Assembly (NCBI GenBank): GCA_045545735.1 | Contig: JAZQBM010000012.1 | Coordinates: forward strand, 62,001-126,000 | From: Fimenecus sp045545735 | Lineage (GTDB): Bacteria > Bacillota > Clostridia > Oscillospirales > Acutalibacteraceae | Length of the DNA: 64,000 nt | Reading direction: 5' to 3' | Shown here: positions 34,521 through 43,524 of the stretch, piece after piece | How the letters are laid out: each line of letters starts with the position of its first letter | Position numbering within the stretch: the stretch's first letter is position 1 | Notes under the pieces: model-generated | Databases searched by the model: none | What the model was told of the DNA's origin: nothing | Seen by the model: only the letters and a program-made list of their open reading frames with translations | Program-made: the position numbers and the translations under genes

Positions 34521-35111
34521 ATGAATAAAAATGAGAGCAAGTATTTTAATACTGCAGTCAAAATGGACGGAGCACTCATAAAATTGCTTGAAAAGAAAGA
34601 TTTTGAATATATTACTATTAAAGAAATCTGCGAAACTGCAGGAGTAAACCGTTCAACTTTTTATCTGCATTATGAAAATACTGCCGATTTGCTTAAAGAA
34701 ACAACTAAATATATTCTTGACAGTTTCCTTACCTATTTTACAGTTGATGGACAAAGCATAACCGTTCAATATAGAAATTGCAAGTTACAGGATTTGGTGT
34801 TTATAACACCTGAATATCTTACTCCATATTTAACTTATATTAAAGAAAATCAGCGAGTATTCAAAACTGCGGTTAAACATTTAGGGACAATGGATTTTGA
34901 GAATGTTTACAACAAAATGTTTAAATTTATATTTAATCCTGTTCTTGAACGATTTAATTTTCCTGAAAAAGACAGGGAATATGTATTGAAATTCTATCTT
35001 ACAGGAATTACCGCTGTTGTTATGGAATGGCTTAAAAACGATTGTAAAGAGTCAATAGAAGATGTAAGCCGAATAATCATTCAGTGTGTAATAGGTCAGA
35101 ATAAAGTGTAA
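34521..35111 (+). CDS. TetR/AcrR family transcriptional regulator
   Basis: A 196-residue regulator with an N-terminal TetR helix-turn-helix: residues about 10-55, including YITIKEICETAGVNRSTFYLHYENTADLL. The C-terminal domain (about 80-190) is of the TetR-C type found in dihydroxyacetone-kinase-regulator-like members, whose ligands vary. AAGGGGG precedes the ATG. It is co-transcribed with the upstream small membrane protein; autoregulation is likely but no operator is evident. Confidence 0.9.
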   Translation: MNKNESKYFNTAVKMDGALIKLLEKKDFEYITIKEICETAGVNRSTFYLHYENTADLLKETTKYILDSFLTYFTVDGQSITVQYRNCKLQDLVFITPEYLTPYLTYIKENQRVFKTAVKHLGTMDFENVYNKMFKFIFNPVLERFNFPEKDREYVLKFYLTGITAVVMEWLKNDCKESIEDVSRIIIQCVIGQNKV

Positions 35112-35114
35112 GCA

Positions 35115-35152
35115 AAAACCTTGAGAAAGTAAAATTTCTCAAGGTCTTATTT
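35115..35152. terminator. bidirectional terminator
   Basis: An 11-bp perfect stem ACCTTGAGAAA/TTTCTCAAGGT (35118-35128, 35135-35145) between the convergent TetR and GH43 genes. Confidence 0.88.
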
Positions 35153-36067
35153 TTATTCATCTATTCCAAAATGTTTAATAAGAGTTTCTGCTTGCTCGTC
35201 TGTAATCTTAATAATTCCGCCGTGACGCTTTTTGCGTTTGCCCATATTATACTGGTCATTGTGAAGTTGAACAAACTTTCCGCTTGCAAGGTCATCACAT
35301 AAAAATGGGGTATAGCCTAAATGTGCGTGATATTGGTCAGCAATCAAGCACCATTTTTGCATATCATCAAGATAATATGCTTCAGGACCCTCAAGTCCAT
35401 AGAAATTTGCAAGCACTTCTGAATATACAGGTTCATATTTTTCGCTTATAAGTTCTTTACTTTTTTCAATTATAATAAACTTGTTCGTTTCGTCCTTTGA
35501 GAAACGGTAATACCAACCCTTGTCCCATACAATATTTGTGTCAATAATCGCAGTTTCAGCGTCAATGTATTTAAATGCAGGGGTAAATTCTTTGAAATTG
35601 CTTGTAAATGCACCATAAATGCGTTGCTTTGGCTCATTATCGCCATCTTCTTTTACATTAGATGCCCAGAATACAAACCACATATCCTTTTCTTTGCAGA
35701 ATACTGCTTCGGGTGCCCATACACAGCCTGCACCTTCAATGCCAACCTCAATAATTCTTTCATTTGACCAGTTGATTAAATCTTCAGATTCCCACACAAG
35801 AATTGAACGACTGCCACGATTTGCAAAGTCATCCCAACTACCACTCGTGGTCAATAAATCTGTTGCAATCATTATATATTTTTTGGATTTCTCATCATAT
35901 ACAACAAACGGGTCACGAATACCCTTTGTACCGAGTTCTGATTTGATAATTGGCTCATCGCCGCCTAAATCAGTCCAATGAAGTCCGTCACTGCTTAAAG
36001 AATACCATATATATTCTTTTTCTCCTGTGTTATCACTTGTAAAATGAACAAATAAATATGCTGACAT
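35153..36067 (-). CDS. glycoside hydrolase family 43-like protein
   Basis: A 304-residue five-bladed beta-propeller enzyme. Strand-end motifs fit GH43: RDPF (51-54), where the Asp would be a catalytic residue, CVWAPEAVF (115-123) and LEGPEAYYLDD (225-235), where a Glu is the likely proton donor. There is no signal peptide, so it acts in the cytoplasm on imported oligosaccharides, typically arabinose-, xylose- or galactose-containing. CGAGGT precedes the ATG. It stands alone. The subfamily and substrate cannot be set by eye. Confidence 0.8.
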   Translation of the reverse strand: MSAYLFVHFTSDNTGEKEYIWYSLSSDGLHWTDLGGDEPIIKSELGTKGIRDPFVVYDEKSKKYIMIATDLLTTSGSWDDFANRGSRSILVWESEDLINWSNERIIEVGIEGAGCVWAPEAVFCKEKDMWFVFWASNVKEDGDNEPKQRIYGAFTSNFKEFTPAFKYIDAETAIIDTNIVWDKGWYYRFSKDETNKFIIIEKSKELISEKYEPVYSEVLANFYGLEGPEAYYLDDMQKWCLIADQYHAHLGYTPFLCDDLASGKFVQLHNDQYNMGKRKKRHGGIIKITDEQAETLIKHFGIDE

Positions 36068-36155
36068 AATGTTTACCTCGGTATTTGCAAAGTTTCAATA
36101 AGTATATCACAACAAAACAAAATAATCTACAATAAACCAATAAAAAATCTTCGTT

Positions 36156-36193
36156 ATTTTGCATTAAACACTCAACATTTCTTTATGCAAAAT
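36156..36193. promoter_or_regulatory. 9-bp inverted repeat upstream of GH43 and the second TetR gene
   Basis: ATTTTGCAT (36156-36164) and ATGCAAAAT (36185-36193) are perfect inverted copies 20 bases apart in the divergent spacer. The binder is unknown; the spacing resembles the inverted repeat before trkA. Confidence 0.35.
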
Positions 36194-36220
36194 CACCTGT
36201 TAAAAGTTTAACAATTTCCA

Positions 36221-36249
36221 TTGACAAAAATTAGTACGCGTGCTAAAAT
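36221..36249 (+). promoter_or_regulatory. promoter of the TetR-surface protein operon
   Basis: A perfect TTGACA (36221-36226), 17-base spacer and TAAAAT (36244-36249). Confidence 0.75.
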
Positions 36250-36262
36250 AGTACTCGTACTA
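36231..36262. promoter_or_regulatory. tandem TetR operators over the promoter
   Basis: TTAGTACGCGTGCTAA (36231-36246) is a near-perfect palindrome filling the promoter spacer, and TAGTACTCGTACTA (36249-36262) is a second with perfect 6-bp arms just downstream of the -10. Both share the TAGTAC half-site. The adjacent TetR gene is the natural candidate to bind them and repress itself. Confidence 0.65.
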
Positions 36263-36304
36263 AATTAGGATGTGTCCAAATTGATGGAGGAGGGGTGATG
36301 CTCT

Positions 36305-37012
36305 TTGGCTCGCAGAAAATCCAACCTAACAAAACTCGAAATTATGCAGGTTGCAATGAAAATGTTTTTGGAAAAAGGCTTTACAAGTACATCGGCAAAG
36401 GCTATCAGTAATGAGCTTAACATAAGTACAGGCAATTTAACGTTTTATTTTCCTACAAAAGAGCATATACTTTTAGAACTTGTTAAAGAGATTACAGCGT
36501 TTCATACAAAGTGTATTGATAAAGTTTCTAAAAAAGAAAAAAATGATTTATTCTCATATTGTTGGGAAGTTACTGCACAAATAATGTTGTGTGAAGAAAA
36601 TGAACAGGCAAAAGATATTTACCTTGCGATTTATTCATATCCATTAACGCTTCACTATGTTAAGGAATGGACAGCCGAGAAAAATCAAAGAATTTTAGGC
36701 GACAGGCTTAAAGACTGGACTTATGAACGGTTCAGACGAGTTGAAAATGTAACGTGTTGTATTGAAAGAAGTGCATTGACAGAACCTTGCACCGAAACTT
36801 ACACAATAGAAGATAAAATAAGACTTATACTTACTTGCCTGTTAAAGATTTACGATATAAGTTATGAAGAACGCGAAAAGGTAATTGGCGAAATTCTTGC
36901 AACAGATTATCGTAAAACAGGTCACGATTTGTTAAAACAACTCACTCAGTATGTTGAAAAACAAACTGAACAAGCACTTGAAGAAGCAATTAATGAAAGA
37001 AAAATAATATAA
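36305..37012 (+). CDS. TetR/AcrR family transcriptional regulator
   Basis: A 235-residue regulator with a canonical TetR DNA-binding domain at residues 8-55 (IMQVAMKMFLEKGFTSTSAKAIS, then STGNLTFYFPTKEHIL). The C-terminal ligand domain is not assigned. The start is a TTG at 36305, 9 bases after a GGAGGAGGGG site; no ATG is in frame. It sits behind a strong promoter covered by two palindromes that fit autoregulation, and the surface protein gene starts 14 bases after its stop, so the two are one operon. Confidence 0.88.
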   Translation: MARRKSNLTKLEIMQVAMKMFLEKGFTSTSAKAISNELNISTGNLTFYFPTKEHILLELVKEITAFHTKCIDKVSKKEKNDLFSYCWEVTAQIMLCEENEQAKDIYLAIYSYPLTLHYVKEWTAEKNQRILGDRLKDWTYERFRRVENVTCCIERSALTEPCTETYTIEDKIRLILTCLLKIYDISYEEREKVIGEILATDYRKTGHDLLKQLTQYVEKQTEQALEEAINERKII

Positions 37013-37026
37013 AAAGGAGACTTGTT

Positions 37027-39471
37027 ATGAAAAATACAAGAAAAATATTTGCAATTATTATGGTGGTGGCAATGTGCTTCAGTATGTTCTCACATACTGC
37101 ATTTGCTAACGCTACAACAGTTGCAGAGGGTACAGCAGGTGAGAGCGTTACTTGGAAACTTACTGATAATGGTGTACTCACAATAAGTGGTACAGGTGAA
37201 ATGGATACTGAATGGTATGCACCACCATGGAAAGAATATAGTGAGTCAATTACAGAAGTTGTAGTTGAAGAAGGTATTACAAAAATTTCTGATACCGCAT
37301 TCTGTTATGCAGAAAATCTTGTAACAGTTTCAATTCCGTCAACACTTACTTATATCTCAGGTTGGGCGTTTTATGTGAATTACGCACTTGAGGAAATAAA
37401 TGTTGCTGAAGCAAACACAGCTTACAAGAGTATTGACGGTATTCTCTTTACAGAAGACGAAAAAACGCTTGTAGCTTATCCAGCGAACAAAGCGTGCGAA
37501 GAATACACAATTCCGGCATCTGTTACAACAATCGGAGAAATGGCATTTACACAATGTGTTGCAGTTGACAAGGTAATTGTACCCGATACGGTTACAACGC
37601 TTGCTAAATTTGCTTTTGAATACAGTCAAATCAAAAAAGTAGAAATTGGTAATGGTGTTACGGAATATTCATTTGAGTGCTTCGCTTATTCGAGAATTGA
37701 AAAAATGATTATTCCTGATTCAGTTGAAACAATTTCAGAACATGCTTTTGCTTCGACAGATTATCTCAATACTTTAATTATTGGCTCAGGCGTAGAGAGT
37801 ATTGATGAAGATGCTTTGTCAAATACTGATGAGCTTACAGCAATTCATTATAAAGGCACACAAGAAGATTGGGATGCAATTTCAATTCACGAAGAAAACG
37901 AAGACCTTAACAGTAAAGAACTTCACTTTATTTCAGGTGATATTAAAGAAGGCACTGAAGCTACTTGTGCTGACGGTCACACAGCAGGCTATTACTGTGA
38001 TACTTGTGAAGATTACTTGACAGGCGAAGTAATTCCGGCAACAGATGAGCACGACTGGAATAACGGCGTTTGCGATGGTTGTAGTGAAGTGTGTGGTCAT
38101 ACAGACGAAGATTTTGACGAAAAATGTGATGTTTGTCAGATTGATTTAGAATATAAAGAAGTTGAAGCAGACGAAACAAACACAGTTTACATTTCTGAAT
38201 CAGATGAAACAATAACTGTTAAATTCACACCAACAGAAAGTGGCTGGTATGCAGTTGTTTCTGATAACGGTGGCGATGATGAAAATAATGACCCTTATGT
38301 AACTGTTTTTGATGCTAATGGTAAAGAAATTGAGTATGATGACGATAGCGATTATGAAGATACATATAATTTCTATTGCGAATTTGAAGCAGAAGTAGGC
38401 AAAACATACTATATAGTACTTAGTAATTATGATGGCGATGTTGAATATGATTACACTATTCAAAAACACATAGGCATTGACCATCAACCAACAGCAGCAG
38501 AGCCATACGTAACACTCACTTGGGATGTAGAGGCAGAATATCAGTGGTTTAATTTGGATGACGAAATGGTTGCAATTGATGGCGAAACAGAAGCAACTCT
38601 TAAAAATCCAAAAATCGGTTCGGTATATGGTTGTGTGGTAACATATAATGGTATTGAAATTTATTCAGATATTTTGTTCTATGGATACGCAATCACACAT
38701 CAGCCAACAGCAGAAGAACCTTATGTTGAACTTAATGACGACACAGATGCAACTTATCAGTGGTATGTTGCAAAAGAAGGAAAAGTAGAACTTACAGATG
38801 AGAATACAATTCCATTCCCAAGTGAAGACGAAGGCCCAGTCTATGACACAGAAAATGGCTGGTCAGGTATTTATACGGGTTCGTTAGAAGGAATGTACGA
38901 CGGCTATGCTTGTTTCATAGTTCAACTTAAAAAAGGAGACACAATTAAAATTGAACTTTTTGGTGATTATTACGGTTATGTTGAATTTACAGATATGATG
39001 ACAAGCGGATTTTATATCAGCGAAGTTGATAAAGATGGTAAATGTGAATTTACTGCGAAAAAAGACGGTTTTTATTCGGTTACCGCATACAGAGATGTTG
39101 ACGGCGATGAAGTTTTTGTAAAAGCATATATAGATGGCTACGAATTCACAGAAATTGACGGTGCAACAAGTGCAGAATATACACCTACAGAAGATGGTCT
39201 TTATGCTTGTGAAGTAACATTTGCAGACGACTCAACAGAAATGTCAGCTGTGTTTGAAAAGAAAACTGTACCTGCCGGCGAAGATGATAACACAGGTGGA
39301 AACGCAGGTAATGATGAAAACACAAAACCTGCACCAAAACCTGAAATCCCAAATACAGATGCAACTGTGAATAATGCAAATAGTAACGGTTGGTTTGCTG
39401 TTATGCTTACATTGTCTATGGGTTTGGCACTTGTAATGGTGTCAAATAAAAAGAGAGTTTTTTCAAAATAA
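37027..39471 (+). CDS. large secreted surface protein with BspA-type leucine-rich repeats
   Basis: An 814-residue surface protein. Signal peptide (1-27, ending AFA); an N-terminal domain with WKLTDNGVLTISGTGEM, typical of BspA-like proteins; leucine-rich repeats of the LRR_5 type at about 75-285 (IPSTLTYISGWAF, VPDTVTTLAKFAF, IPDSVETISEHAF); a Cys/His cluster at about 315-375 (CADGH, YYCDTCEDYL, CDGCSEVCGH, CDVCQ) that may bind metal; then beta-rich domains that look pre-peptidase or Ig-like, two with HQPT-A-EPYV starts. The C-terminus has a Pro-rich linker, IPNTD, a hydrophobic span and a basic tail, like a sortase substrate with an unusual motif. A host or matrix binding role is likely. Confidence 0.82.
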   Translation: MKNTRKIFAIIMVVAMCFSMFSHTAFANATTVAEGTAGESVTWKLTDNGVLTISGTGEMDTEWYAPPWKEYSESITEVVVEEGITKISDTAFCYAENLVTVSIPSTLTYISGWAFYVNYALEEINVAEANTAYKSIDGILFTEDEKTLVAYPANKACEEYTIPASVTTIGEMAFTQCVAVDKVIVPDTVTTLAKFAFEYSQIKKVEIGNGVTEYSFECFAYSRIEKMIIPDSVETISEHAFASTDYLNTLIIGSGVESIDEDALSNTDELTAIHYKGTQEDWDAISIHEENEDLNSKELHFISGDIKEGTEATCADGHTAGYYCDTCEDYLTGEVIPATDEHDWNNGVCDGCSEVCGHTDEDFDEKCDVCQIDLEYKEVEADETNTVYISESDETITVKFTPTESGWYAVVSDNGGDDENNDPYVTVFDANGKEIEYDDDSDYEDTYNFYCEFEAEVGKTYYIVLSNYDGDVEYDYTIQKHIGIDHQPTAAEPYVTLTWDVEAEYQWFNLDDEMVAIDGETEATLKNPKIGSVYGCVVTYNGIEIYSDILFYGYAITHQPTAEEPYVELNDDTDATYQWYVAKEGKVELTDENTIPFPSEDEGPVYDTENGWSGIYTGSLEGMYDGYACFIVQLKKGDTIKIELFGDYYGYVEFTDMMTSGFYISEVDKDGKCEFTAKKDGFYSVTAYRDVDGDEVFVKAYIDGYEFTEIDGATSAEYTPTEDGLYACEVTFADDSTEMSAVFEKKTVPAGEDDNTGGNAGNDENTKPAPKPEIPNTDATVNNANSNGWFAVMLTLSMGLALVMVSNKKRVFSK

Positions 39472-39483
39472 CCTCTGAAATAA

Positions 39484-39521
39484 TAAAAAAGGAACAACTC
39501 ATACGAGTTGTTCCTTTTACT
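39484..39521. terminator. bidirectional terminator
   Basis: A 14-bp perfect stem AAAAGGAACAACTC/GAGTTGTTCCTTTT (39487-39500, 39505-39518) with an ATAC loop between convergent genes. Confidence 0.9.
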
Positions 39522-39530
39522 TTGCGTTAA

Positions 39531-41027
39531 TTACATTAATCCTAGTTTGAATTTAATTTTTGCAATTGCTTGTTTTGTTTTAATTGAGCGTTGTGTTTTA
39601 GGTGTGGTATCTTTTTTAAAATCGAGATTATCGCCGTTGATTTCGTTGATATTACCTTTTTCGTCAATGCTGAAAACTGTATATTTAAGGTGAGCTGCCT
39701 CGTCTTCATAGAAAACTGCAAAATTGCCGTCAGACAATTCTGTAAGGCAAGAGTAACCATAAAAACCTTGTGTCAGGTGATAAGTGCTAATCCAATTAAC
39801 ATCACCGTTATTCTCTACAACACCTGCTCTGAGAACACCGTCAGCTCTTGCTTTAAGATTTCCGCCTGCGGAACATAAAAGCATTTGTTTACCGTCGATT
39901 TTTCTTGAGGTGTCAATAAGTGAAACCATACAGTTCTTTGTACCTTCAAGGGCTTTGTCAGCACGGAAAGTTGTCCAGTTTTCGCCGCCGTCAGTACTGT
40001 CAGCAAAAGCTATGTAGTTGCTTAAATTTCTTGCATACATACGCAAAGCCTTGTAGTCACCGCTATCAATTTTTACAAGTTGTGCTTCACTTGTTTTCTG
40101 AATCCCTGCTTTAATTTTGATTTTTTTACTTCTGTGCCAAGTCATACCGTTGTCGTCAGTATAAATAGCACTTGCATTTTCAAATATAGGGTCTTTAAAA
40201 AGTCCGTTGTTGTCATAAACACAGAAAACAATGCGTTCTTTACCATTATGATTTATTACAGCACCTCTGCCAGGACCAACACCTAAAAATGACTCTTTTT
40301 CATTTTTAACTTGCTCTGAAATGATTGTAGGGTGACTCCAGGTTTTACCGTTGTCGTCACTATAACGCATCCAGAGATATGTTGTCTTGTAGCATTTTAA
40401 TTCAGCAGAACTGTAAAAAATATTTTGCTGAACTTTAACTCCTTCAGCACCTTTTTGGTCAGTATACAATGTCTCACCGTTTTTGTAAAGACGGAATTCT
40501 TTGTCAACAGAATACTCGGTTTTCTTTGAGTCTGCTCTTGTAAAAATCGGTGCAAATTCACCGTCATAATCGCCAACATAATAACCAAATGTATCTAACT
40601 TATCACCGTGATTTCCATTTGTGAGAAGAAGATGCTTTTTGCCGTTGATTTGGGTATATCCCGTACCTGTTTTGCACTGAAGATAGCCACATTCTGCCGG
40701 TTGAGCGTCTGCTACCATGAAAATTCTACCCGTAGATGACTGTGCAATAGCCGAGTCAATAAAAGACGCACTATCAGTTGATGTAACTGTGTCAGCATAG
40801 TCGTCAAAATGATTAACCATTACATAATTCCAGTTTGTATAACCGTCTTTAGAAATTGCAACAGCAATATCAATGTTATTAGGGGAGTCAGAGCCGTGAC
40901 CATAACGAATATCTGCACCCGCCATAACGCTACCGTCATTAAGAGTATAGAGTGCGGGAATACGATTACGCTCCGAACCATATTCTTTATGGTCAAATGG
41001 CTGGTCATAATTGATTTTTGAAGTCAT
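39531..41027 (-). CDS. exo-alpha-sialidase (GH33), no signal peptide
   Basis: A 498-residue six-bladed propeller with the sialidase hallmarks: the RIP motif at 22-24, an Asp-rich loop (residues 36-53) that would hold the proton-shuttling Asp, and four Asp-boxes (SKDGYTNW, SDDNGKTW, TDDNGMTW, STDGGENW). A late Tyr in QGFYGYSC is the candidate nucleophile and SEAQL the candidate supporting Glu. An insertion after about residue 125 (YTQINGKKHLLLTNGNHG) may act as a lectin-like domain. No signal peptide is seen, so either it works inside on imported sialosides or leaves by another route. GGAGAG precedes the ATG. It is the second gene after the phosphohexomutase. Confidence 0.85.
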   Translation of the reverse strand: MTSKINYDQPFDHKEYGSERNRIPALYTLNDGSVMAGADIRYGHGSDSPNNIDIAVAISKDGYTNWNYVMVNHFDDYADTVTSTDSASFIDSAIAQSSTGRIFMVADAQPAECGYLQCKTGTGYTQINGKKHLLLTNGNHGDKLDTFGYYVGDYDGEFAPIFTRADSKKTEYSVDKEFRLYKNGETLYTDQKGAEGVKVQQNIFYSSAELKCYKTTYLWMRYSDDNGKTWSHPTIISEQVKNEKESFLGVGPGRGAVINHNGKERIVFCVYDNNGLFKDPIFENASAIYTDDNGMTWHRSKKIKIKAGIQKTSEAQLVKIDSGDYKALRMYARNLSNYIAFADSTDGGENWTTFRADKALEGTKNCMVSLIDTSRKIDGKQMLLCSAGGNLKARADGVLRAGVVENNGDVNWISTYHLTQGFYGYSCLTELSDGNFAVFYEDEAAHLKYTVFSIDEKGNINEINGDNLDFKKDTTPKTQRSIKTKQAIAKIKFKLGLM

Positions 41028-41039
41028 AAATTTCTCTCC

Positions 41040-42452
41040 TTATTCAAACAAGAAACTCTTGAATGTGTCAATATATTCTTTAGCACGAACGGGATTTGTG
41101 CTTTCAGCGAATATACGAAGAAGTGGTTCTGTACCTGAGAAACGGCAGATTACAAAACCGTCTTCAAAGTAAACTTTGCAACCATCTTCATAGTTTACGC
41201 GTTTGATTTCGTCTTTGAATGTTGGCAAAAGTTTGTCAACCATAAGTGTTTTATTAACAATTGGTTTAATTTCAGGTGCAAAACGCATATCATCTTCAAC
41301 AAGTACAAATGTACCGAATTGCTTTTTAAGTTCATCAAGAAGTTCTGATGGTGATTTGCCCGTAACACTTACCATTTCTGCAAAAAGTGATGCAGCATAA
41401 ACTGAGTCTTTACCGTGAATATGTCCGCGAACTGTAAGACCGCCTGATGATTCACCACCGAGTACTGCGTCGACTTCGTCAATTTTTGATGAAATGTATT
41501 TGAATCCAACTGGAACTTCATAACATTTTTCGCCGAAGCTTTCTGCAATCTTATCAAGCATATGTGTTGTTGCAAGGTTTCGAACCACCGGACCACTCCA
41601 ACCCTTGTACTTAACAAGATAGTAGTAAAGAAGACAAAGGATTTCATTAGCATTAATATACCTGCCGTTAGCGTCGATAATACCAAGTCTGTCGCCGTCA
41701 CCATCCATAGCAATACCAAAGTCATAACCGCCGTTTACAACTTGGTTGCGAAGTGTGAAAAGACTTCTTTCAGATGGGGCAGGCATAACACCACCAAAAT
41801 ATGCGTCTTTATTCACGTTGATTGTGTCAATTGTGCATCTTGCAGTGTGGAAAATTACAAGTAACGGGTATGTACCTGAACCGTGCATTGAGTCGAAAAG
41901 CACACGCAATCCACGTTCTCTTAATGCATTCATATCAAGAAGACCTATAATATCGTCAAGGAACTTATTGAATGGATTTTTCACATATGTAATGATGCCT
42001 TTTTCAACAGCAAGGTCAAAATCTGTATATTCTATTTCTTCAACAGTTGCAATCAATTCTTCAAGATGATTTGTGATTTCAAGAGGAGCGTCTCTGCCTT
42101 CTTCAATAATAAGTTTAATGCCGTTGTAACTTGATGGGTTGTGGCTCGCAGTAATTTCAATACCAAAATCAAGTTTACGGTCTTTAACTGTATGCATAAC
42201 AAGTGGGGTAGGAACAGAACGGTCCATGAATAAAACATTTATGTTGTCGTGAGCAAGTACCTCTGCAACCCATTTTGCTGCATTTTCAGAAAGAAAACGT
42301 CTGTCGAAACCAATAATCACGGGTTTGTCAGTTTTGTTTTGTTCTGTCATCAAAAGGCTGATACCCTTTGCAACGCGACGTACATTTTCACAAATAAAAT
42401 CTTCACCGATAATTGCACGCCAACCACCTGTGCCAAATGAAATTTTATTCAT
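41040..42452 (-). CDS. phosphoglucomutase/phosphomannomutase family protein
   Basis: A 470-residue alpha-D-phosphohexomutase: the phosphoserine is Ser103 in TASHNPSSYNG, the magnesium loop is DGDGDR (250-255), the sugar-binding loop is GGESSGG (around 338-344), and the C-terminal phosphate loop is RFSGTEPLLR. It interconverts hexose 1- and 6-phosphates; the natural substrate (glucose, mannose or glucosamine phosphate) is not decided, though the SHNPSSYNGIK pattern is closest to glucose/mannose-type enzymes. GAGGTGAT precedes the ATG. Sialidase follows after 12 bases. Confidence 0.9.
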   Translation of the reverse strand: MNKISFGTGGWRAIIGEDFICENVRRVAKGISLLMTEQNKTDKPVIIGFDRRFLSENAAKWVAEVLAHDNINVLFMDRSVPTPLVMHTVKDRKLDFGIEITASHNPSSYNGIKLIIEEGRDAPLEITNHLEELIATVEEIEYTDFDLAVEKGIITYVKNPFNKFLDDIIGLLDMNALRERGLRVLFDSMHGSGTYPLLVIFHTARCTIDTINVNKDAYFGGVMPAPSERSLFTLRNQVVNGGYDFGIAMDGDGDRLGIIDANGRYINANEILCLLYYYLVKYKGWSGPVVRNLATTHMLDKIAESFGEKCYEVPVGFKYISSKIDEVDAVLGGESSGGLTVRGHIHGKDSVYAASLFAEMVSVTGKSPSELLDELKKQFGTFVLVEDDMRFAPEIKPIVNKTLMVDKLLPTFKDEIKRVNYEDGCKVYFEDGFVICRFSGTEPLLRIFAESTNPVRAKEYIDTFKSFLFE

Positions 42453-42619
42453 AATATCACCTCAAATAGAAAATGTTCTAACCTTTATAATACCAAAAAT
42501 GTAATTTGTTGTAAATATTTTTTTGAAAAATGTAGGGTATAGACAACTAAATATTAAAGAAAGTTACAGAACCATTTACTGAACATATAAATCATCTGTA
42601 AAAAAATATAAAAATTCTC

Positions 42620-42648
42620 TTGACAAGATAAATAAAATAGTTTATACT
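42620..42648 (+). promoter_or_regulatory. promoter of tRNA-Pro
   Basis: A perfect TTGACA (42620-42625), 17-base spacer and TATACT (42643-42648), about 30 bases before the mature 5' end. Confidence 0.8.
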
Positions 42649-42676
42649 ATCAAGGCTGACAAAAAAGTGCATACTT

Positions 42677-42752
42677 CGGGGTGTAGCGCAGCTGGTAGCG
42701 CGCCACATTTGGGATGTGGATGCCGCAGGTTCGACTCCTGTCACTCCGACCA
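42677..42752 (+). tRNA. tRNA-Pro (anticodon TGG)
   Basis: A 76-base cloverleaf: acceptor CGGGGTG pairs with CACTCCG, the D-loop has AGCGCAGCTGGTAGCGC, the anticodon loop reads TTTGGGA with TGG, and the T-arm has GGTTCGACTCC. The discriminator is A and the 3' CCA is encoded. A consensus promoter lies upstream and a terminator begins at its 3' end. It decodes proline CCN codons. Confidence 0.97.
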
Positions 42753-42784
42753 CAGAAAAGGTACCTTTGTGGTATCTTTTTTGT
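42750..42784 (+). terminator. terminator of tRNA-Pro
   Basis: CCACA pairs with TGTGG around a palindromic AAAGGTACCTTT (42757-42768), followed by a T-run. The stem base uses the encoded CCA end. Confidence 0.75.
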
Positions 42785-42818
42785 TTTATATTGAAAATGA
42801 GTATTCAAAGCTGAAAAG

Positions 42819-42855
42819 AATAAGGGAGAGCGTGTTTCCACGACCTCCCTTATTT
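42819..42855 (-). terminator. terminator of the GDSL hydrolase gene
   Basis: AATAAGGGAG/CTCCCTTATT (42819-42828, 42845-42854) with an inner CGTG/CACG stem, next to the stop codon of the minus-strand gene. Confidence 0.75.
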
Positions 42856-43515
42856 TTACTTCAATAATGGTATAACGTTTTCTGCAACAATTTTATATGC
42901 TTTTACATTCAAGTGCAAGCCGTCATATGTGAAATCTTTTTTCAAATTTCCTGTTTCATCTTTTAACTTATCTGTAATATCAAGCCAAACACATCCGTAT
43001 TTTTCGCTTAACTTAACAAATTCTTTATTCATCAGGTCGATTTTTTCATTGCTACGCTTTTCAAACTTATCTCGCATATGTCTGTTTATTGGGTAAACTG
43101 CCTGCAAAATGAAATTTATATCAGGACATTTTTCTTTTGTACTTTCAATGATTTTACTTACGTTTTCCACTGTCATTGAAAGGGGAAGACCGCGACCAAT
43201 ATCATTAGTGCCTATGAGCAGAACAACATTTTTAGGGCTTATATTCAATACATTTTCCTGCAGTCTTTCAAGTAGTCTGTCGGTAGTATCACCGCTTATG
43301 CCTCGGTTATAAACTGCTTGACCTGTGGAATTACTAAAGTCATAAAACAACTCATACCAGTTGAAAAAGTCGGTAATTGAATCACCTAAAAGTACAGTTT
43401 GGTTTTTCAACGCATATTCTTCATTGAGAATACGGTAATTCTCACGTTTTGTTCTTTTTTCTCTATCGTATTCTGTGATTTTTGAGTAATCAACAGTCTT
43501 ATTGCCGAAAAACAT
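42856..43515 (-). CDS. SGNH/GDSL-family hydrolase
   Basis: A 219-residue cytoplasmic SGNH hydrolase. Block I is GDS with nucleophile Ser46 (LLGDSITDFFNW), block II Gly is in YNRGISGDTT, block III is GTND with Asn104, and block V is DGLH with Asp198 and His201, so the catalytic set is complete. It resembles the platelet-activating factor acetylhydrolase-like branch acting on acyl or acetyl esters, possibly of sugars. AAGGTGA precedes the ATG. It follows an alpha/beta hydrolase by 9 bases, so the two form a hydrolase operon. Confidence 0.9.
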   Translation of the reverse strand: MFFGNKTVDYSKITEYDREKRTKRENYRILNEEYALKNQTVLLGDSITDFFNWYELFYDFSNSTGQAVYNRGISGDTTDRLLERLQENVLNISPKNVVLLIGTNDIGRGLPLSMTVENVSKIIESTKEKCPDINFILQAVYPINRHMRDKFEKRSNEKIDLMNKEFVKLSEKYGCVWLDITDKLKDETGNLKKDFTYDGLHLNVKAYKIVAENVIPLLK

Positions 43516-43524
43516 AAATTCACC

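Noticed and set aside
42650..42867. ORFs across the tRNA-Pro gene
   Set aside because: They read through the tRNA cloverleaf and terminator; such ORFs are artefacts.
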